From JAHDNZ01 sp036721855 (lineage in GTDB: Bacteria; Bacillota; DTU065), in assembly GCA_036721855.1 (NCBI GenBank), contig DAIMKF010000008.1, positions 1 through 64,000 of the forward strand: a stretch of 64,000 nt of DNA, read 5' to 3'. A program made the translations under genes and the position numbers. The notes under the pieces are model-generated. The model had not been told where the DNA came from and searched no databases. It worked only from the letters and a program-made list of their open reading frames with translations. Shown here piece after piece: positions 60,381-64,000 of this stretch (positions are counted from its first letter, which is position 1; every line of letters starts with the position of its first letter).

Positions 60381-60976
60381 ATTGCTTTGTCCGAATTTTC
60401 ATCCAAACATAACAAGATTAAATCGCTCTTATTTCATTGAACATCTTGCCTACCGGCACGACGCTGTGAGGAATTTAGAGGAACAGCTTAACGAAAGCGT
60501 AAACCCTGTATGATCGGAACCGGCGTAATGTGCGACCCATATATTCATCTGGAGGAGGAGCTACGCGTTACACGGCTGTGTCTTGAATTGATGGAAAAGG
60601 ACGGATTCGGGCTGGTGATCCAGACAAAATCCGCGAGGATACTGTGGGATTTGGATTTACTTCAGGCAATCAATGCGAGAACAAAATACGTAGTGGCAAT
60701 CACGCTGACCACCTATGATGAAGATTTGTGTTGTATAATTGAACCGGAGGTATCTACGACTGCGGAGTGGTCTGCTTTGCTGGAAGCCATGCGCGATGCA
60801 GGAATCCCCACTGTAGTCTGATGACGTTAACTTTACCCATAAATAACGATACTGAAAATAATTTGCATGGGTTACTGGATTATTGCGTCAGAGCGAAGAT
60901 TCACCGAATAATCAATTTCGGGTTCGGCGTGACCCTACGTGAAGGCGAACGGACATTTATGGGAGATTTACCGTGA
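60381..60976 (+). pseudogene. Decayed SPL/Rv2578c-like radical SAM gene
   Basis: Segments in three frames match one protein family: EHLAYRHDAVRNLEEQL, then MIGTGVMCDPYIHLEEELRV and TKSARILWDLDLLQAIN, then LLDYCVRAKIHRIINFGFG and VTLREGERTF. Frameshifts fall near 60510 and 60820. The N-terminal CxxxCxxC cluster region is absent. It is a relative of the intact radical SAM gene at 34008 but not a close copy. Confidence 0.7.
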
Positions 60977-61088
60977 TGTCTGTAAAAAAACGGTCTACTT
61001 TATCGCCTCAGCAATGTGTTCGGATACATAGGGAAATTTGAATAGAAGAACAGCAATTATCGTTTTTTGGATGAAAGGGGTATGTCAA

Positions 61089-61829
61089 ATGATCATGCAA
61101 AATAAAACTGTGTTGATTACGGGAGGAGCGTCGGGCATCGGGAAGGCTTCTGCGATTGCATTTGCGAAAGCGGGCGCAAATGTATTTATCATTGACATTG
61201 ATGTTGACAGTATGAATGCTGTCGCTGATGAAATCACAGCTTTCGGCGGTAATGCGGTAGCGCATAAGGCCGATGTTTCAAAGGAACATGAAGTATCGGA
61301 TGCGGTCGCCCGCTGCGTTGAACTTTTCGACTCTATTGAATATGCCCACAACAACGCTGCAGTCATTATCAGCAAATCGACTGTGAACTGCACCGAAGAT
61401 ATTTGGAACGCTACAATGAACACAAATTTGAAAGGCTATTGGCTCTGTATGAAGCATGAAATTTTACAAATGCAGAAGCAAGGTCACGGAAATATCGTAA
61501 ACACCTCTTCCATCAGCGGTCTTATCGGACGCGCCGGAGATATGCCGTACAATGTCAGTAAGTTCGGCATTATCGGCTTGACCAAAACTGCCGCTTTGGA
61601 AAATGCTGACAAAAATATCCGTATCAACTGCGTTTGCCCCGGAGCGATACAAACGCGGGAATGGAACGACCGTGTTCTTAAAAAGTTAGGTGGATTGCAT
61701 CCCATGAACCGGATCGGACAGCCGGAGGAAGTGGCAAACGCCGTTATGTGGTTGTGTTCAGATAATTCTTCTTTTATCACAGGACACAGCTTGGTTATCG
61801 ACGGTGGCCGGATTGCGGGAGAGTGGTAA
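61089..61829 (+). CDS. Short-chain dehydrogenase/reductase (SDR)
   Basis: The protein has 246 residues, a classical SDR: cofactor motif GGASGIGKA near residue 13, the NNAA motif (HNNAAV), catalytic Ser in NTSSISG, YNVSK for the Tyr-x-x-x-Lys pair, and the C-terminal ITGHSLVIDGG. Asp in the FIIDID region suggests NAD(H) preference. The substrate is unknown; glucose or oxoacyl dehydrogenases are the nearest types. The ATG at 61089 follows AAGGGG, and the in-frame extension from 61038 is not needed. Confidence 0.88.
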   Translation: MIMQNKTVLITGGASGIGKASAIAFAKAGANVFIIDIDVDSMNAVADEITAFGGNAVAHKADVSKEHEVSDAVARCVELFDSIEYAHNNAAVIISKSTVNCTEDIWNATMNTNLKGYWLCMKHEILQMQKQGHGNIVNTSSISGLIGRAGDMPYNVSKFGIIGLTKTAALENADKNIRINCVCPGAIQTREWNDRVLKKLGGLHPMNRIGQPEEVANAVMWLCSDNSSFITGHSLVIDGGRIAGEW

Positions 61830-62426
61830 TGAGGAATGAAAACTATAGTTTTTAAACTTTTTGATTTAGAATTGGTAGGTTGCCAATGGGTTCATCCACA
61901 CTGGGACAAAGAATTTTGAACGTCGGCCGTTTACGGTGGGATATAAGGAGCGGAGCATATGAGTAGACGGTAGACGGGTTATTTCGCTCAGTAGAATGGA
62001 TTAATAAAAGGGGTATGCTCTAAAGGGAGATTAATGATTGTCGCTGACCTTGGTGGCACTTTTTAGAATATGTGTTAAGCCATGTAGATTCCGCGCGAGC
62101 TAGATACTGTTATGACAGCGGATATCATAACTACCGAACCCCAAACGAGGATTTGTTGTCACGAATGGTTTACGCCAGATGGCTCTGCATCTGCATGACA
62201 ACGACAGCAGCGCTTAGCATTGATTACCGTTTGACGGTACGATTGATTGGTCGTTCGCTATGAAAAAAATAGTCCAAGCTGATTATACAGGTGCAGTTGC
62301 ACTAGATTCTGCAACTGGTAAGTTTTCCAGGGCGTTTTTGGCAAGAAATGAGCTGAGCAAAGGTCACTCTGTGAACTTTTTATTTTTTGTGGGCTATTAT
62401 TTTTTTAAAATATTATCATACTCACA
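61830..62426. other. Interval with gene debris between the SDR and arsR genes
   Basis: About 600 bases. It includes a GNAT C-terminal remnant (61885-61962) and a hairpin AGGTCAC/GTGAACT near 62360-62380 with T-rich sequence after it. The rest shows no recognisable gene. Confidence 0.4.
61885..61962 (+). pseudogene. C-terminal remnant of a GNAT gene
   Basis: The frame reads NGFIHTGTKNFERRPFTVGY then KERSI and TGA. It closely resembles the end of the GNAT encoded at 58373-59164 (NGFIHTGTKQYGSLPFTVGH), so it is a leftover of a related gene or duplication. Upstream homology is lost within a few codons. Confidence 0.7.
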
Positions 62427-62455
62427 TTGACAAAACTTGATTTGATGCATATATT
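62427..62455 (+). promoter_or_regulatory. arsR promoter
   Basis: TTGACA at 62427-62432 and TATATT at 62450-62455 are 17 bases apart, a near-consensus promoter. The operator palindrome starts nine bases further on. Confidence 0.75.
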
Positions 62456-62463
62456 TATAGCAT

Positions 62464-62479
62464 ATCAAATATTTTTGAT
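62464..62479. promoter_or_regulatory. ArsR-type operator palindrome
   Basis: ATCAAA-TATT-TTTGAT is a perfect inverted repeat at the predicted transcription start, between promoter and ribosome binding site. A further ATTTGAT half-site at 62440-62446 overlaps the promoter spacer. Such ATCAA...TTGAT repeats are typical for ArsR/SmtB repressors. Confidence 0.65.
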
Positions 62480-62492
62480 GCGAGGTGATAAT

Positions 62493-62804
62493 TTGGAGAC
62501 GGTTTATGAGGAACACGCAAAAGTTTTTAAAGCCTTTTGCGACGAAAAACGACTGCGAATACTTGAATTATTATGTAGCGGTGAAAAATGTGCTTGCGTA
62601 TTATTGCAACAGATAGATTTGGGGCAGTCAGGGCTTTCCTACCATATGAAAATATTAGTCGAGTCGGGTATTGTGGAGAACCGACAGGAAGGTAAATGGA
62701 CGCATTACAAAATCAGCGAAAAAGGCAGCACTTATGCTATAGCTTTGCTAAAGGAGCTGACAACGCCAAACACAGTTTTAGGAAAAAATAATTGCTGCAA
62801 ATGA
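62493..62804 (+). CDS. arsR: ArsR/SmtB-family metalloregulator
   Basis: The protein has 103 residues with a winged helix (LRILELLCSGEKC, LGQSGLSYHMKIL). Cys33-x-Cys35 in EKCACVLL sits where arsenite-sensing ArsR proteins have ELCVCDL, and a C-terminal CC pair may add ligands. It would repress its own promoter and the permease gene until As(III) or a related metalloid binds. I chose the TTG at 62493 after GAGGTGATAA; the upstream TTG at 62427 is the -35 box. Confidence 0.85.
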   Translation: METVYEEHAKVFKAFCDEKRLRILELLCSGEKCACVLLQQIDLGQSGLSYHMKILVESGIVENRQEGKWTHYKISEKGSTYAIALLKELTTPNTVLGKNNCCK

Positions 62805-62808
62805 TAAG

Positions 62809-62829
62809 GCCATCCATTTGATGGCTTTT
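62809..62829 (+). terminator. Small hairpin between arsR and the permease gene
   Basis: GCCATC pairs with GATGGC around CATTT and is followed by TTTTA. It is a weak terminator and could reduce permease expression relative to arsR. Confidence 0.5.
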
Positions 62830-62891
62830 AACAGGAAGAATACATCAAAAGATTTTGATATGATTGTCCATTTTAGAAAGAGGGTTATCTG

Positions 62892-63905
62892 ATGCCAGTG
62901 TTAAAAGCAGTCTGGGATTTTTCACAAGACAATATCCTTGGCATGAAATGGCTGAATGATTTAATTGGAGGAGTGTTATCTTTTTTCGGGCTGGATACCT
63001 CCAGTCGCTGGATCGGGAGCATTCAGTTTTTCATTTATGATGTTATAAAAATTGTGGTTCTTTTATGCTTCCTGATCTTTATTATCAGCTATATCCAAAG
63101 CTACTTCCCGCCGGAACGCAGCAAGAAGATATTAGGACGGTACCACGGTATCGTGGCGAACTCTGTTGCAGCCTTGCTTGGAACGGTAACGCCGTTTTGT
63201 TCCTGCTCGTCCATTCCGTTATTTATAGGCTTTACATCCGCAGGGTTACCACTTGGAGTCACTTTTTCATTCTTGATTTCTTCGCCAATGGTAGACTTGG
63301 GTTCTCTTGTCCTGTTAATGAGCATATTTGGAGCAAAAGTCGCTATTTTATATGTAATATTCGGTTTGGCAATTGCTATAATTGGTGGCACTCTAATCGA
63401 GAAAGGACATATGAAAAAGCATGTTGAGAGCTTTATCTTGACGGCCGGAAGTGTTGATATTGAGTCACCGGATCTTACAAGAAAAGACCGGTTGATCTAT
63501 GCAAAGGAACAAACGCTGTCTACATTTAAAAAGGTTTTCCCATACATCCTGATCGGTGTTGGTATAGGTGCCGTTATTCACAACTGGATACCCGAGGAAT
63601 GGGTGGTATCCCTGCTTGGAAGTCAAAACCCCTTCGGCGTAATCTTAGCGACACTCATAGGTGTGCCGATGTATGCTGATATCTTTGGCACAATTCCGAT
63701 TGCTGAAGCACTGCTCTTAAAAGGTGCAAAGCTGGGTACGGTGCTGTCTTTTATGATGGGTGTCACCACGCTGTCTTTGCCATCTATTATAATGCTTCGC
63801 AAGGCAGTTAAGCCAAAGCTGCTGGCGCTGTTTATTGCCATATGTACGATGGGAATAATTATTGTCGGATATCTATTTAATACTTTACAGCCACTTATTA
63901 TTTAG
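62892..63905 (+). CDS. Permease, ArsP/DUF318 family
   Basis: The protein has 337 residues with about eight to ten membrane segments. TVTPFCSCSSIPLFIGF is the conserved cysteine-containing helix of ArsP and YraQ-like permeases, and the second repeat has GVPMYADIFGTIPIAEALL. ArsP exports trivalent organoarsenicals; other family members are unassigned. Position behind an ArsR regulator supports metalloid export. The ATG follows GAGGGTTATCTG. Confidence 0.82.
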   Translation: MPVLKAVWDFSQDNILGMKWLNDLIGGVLSFFGLDTSSRWIGSIQFFIYDVIKIVVLLCFLIFIISYIQSYFPPERSKKILGRYHGIVANSVAALLGTVTPFCSCSSIPLFIGFTSAGLPLGVTFSFLISSPMVDLGSLVLLMSIFGAKVAILYVIFGLAIAIIGGTLIEKGHMKKHVESFILTAGSVDIESPDLTRKDRLIYAKEQTLSTFKKVFPYILIGVGIGAVIHNWIPEEWVVSLLGSQNPFGVILATLIGVPMYADIFGTIPIAEALLLKGAKLGTVLSFMMGVTTLSLPSIIMLRKAVKPKLLALFIAICTMGIIIVGYLFNTLQPLII

Positions 63906-64000
63906 GAATGGCGAAGACCTGGTTTTCTGCTATTTATTAGCTGACTCGTATAGAGTACAGCACCTTGGTTGTGAAGTGGGTTTTCGGTAGCGTAAACGCT
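63906..64000. other. Non-coding end of window
   Basis: The last 95 bases after the permease gene show no gene or clear hairpin. A further operon gene could begin beyond the window. Confidence 0.3.

Noticed and set aside
1..64000. CRISPR array, tRNA cluster or rRNA operon
   Set aside because: No regularly spaced repeats, no tRNA cloverleaf apart from the tmRNA acceptor domain, and no rRNA segments were seen.

Overview
The window looks like chromosome from a low-GC, anaerobic, fermentative Bacillota (clostridial or related lineage; species not identifiable by eye). The evidence is a 2-oxoacid:ferredoxin oxidoreductase, rubredoxin plus an A-type flavoprotein, acetate kinase, a SigB/SigF-like sigma factor, ECF vitamin-transporter S components, and short perfect-hairpin terminators.

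Layout. 1-131 is the 3' end of a group II intron. 0.2-7.4 kb holds BrnQ, a membrane-anchored alpha/beta hydrolase, an FAD oxidoreductase with a Rieske domain, a half-size EamA protein and a YitT protein. 7.4-14.1 kb (mostly minus strand) holds a P-type ATPase behind a yybP-ykoY manganese riboswitch, a two-gene 2-oxoacid:ferredoxin oxidoreductase and a GntR/LacI regulator. 14.5-22.3 kb holds a TGS-domain nucleoside kinase, a Nif3/SIS/radical-SAM operon, a lactate/malate dehydrogenase, NamZ, and a sigma factor with a perfect Fur-type box in its leader. 22.5-34 kb holds secreted proteins, two orphan ABC substrate-binding proteins, a split LysO exporter, rubredoxin-FprA, a TtcA-like enzyme, and a structured RNA carrying a guanine aptamer. 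34-48.9 kb holds a radical SAM protein, a D-amino acid transaminase, a GH18 gene interrupted by a stop, a GH3 NagZ-like enzyme, aconitase, TrmL, FolT-like and second ECF proteins, AckA, a class II aldolase, isocitrate dehydrogenase, an archaeal-type ADP-dependent sugar kinase, SmpB and tmRNA.

The tmRNA 3' end is an integration site. A 14-bp repeat of it recurs at 52027-52040 and brackets about 2.8 kb with a serine-recombinase remnant and three membrane-anchored proteins, two of them resembling substrate-binding proteins. From about 52.3 kb to the end the DNA is visibly more GC-rich. It is a patchwork of intact acquired genes (methyltransferase, UvrA-like ATPase, serine hydrolase, GNATs, SDR, ArsR, permease) and decayed fragments (ADP-ribosylglycohydrolase, GrpB, GNAT, 2H phosphoesterase, radical SAM).

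Together the core genes suggest mixed-acid fermentation with a partial oxidative TCA arm (aconitase, isocitrate dehydrogenase, ferredoxin-linked 2-oxoacid oxidation, a dehydrogenase with a malate-type specificity residue), peptidoglycan-fragment recycling (NamZ, NagZ-like, GH18, SIS protein) and oxygen/metal stress handling. The least explained features are the guanine-aptamer RNA at 32.1-32.4 kb, the hairpin between Shine-Dalgarno and start codon of the GH3 gene, and the Fur-box/sigma-factor pairing.
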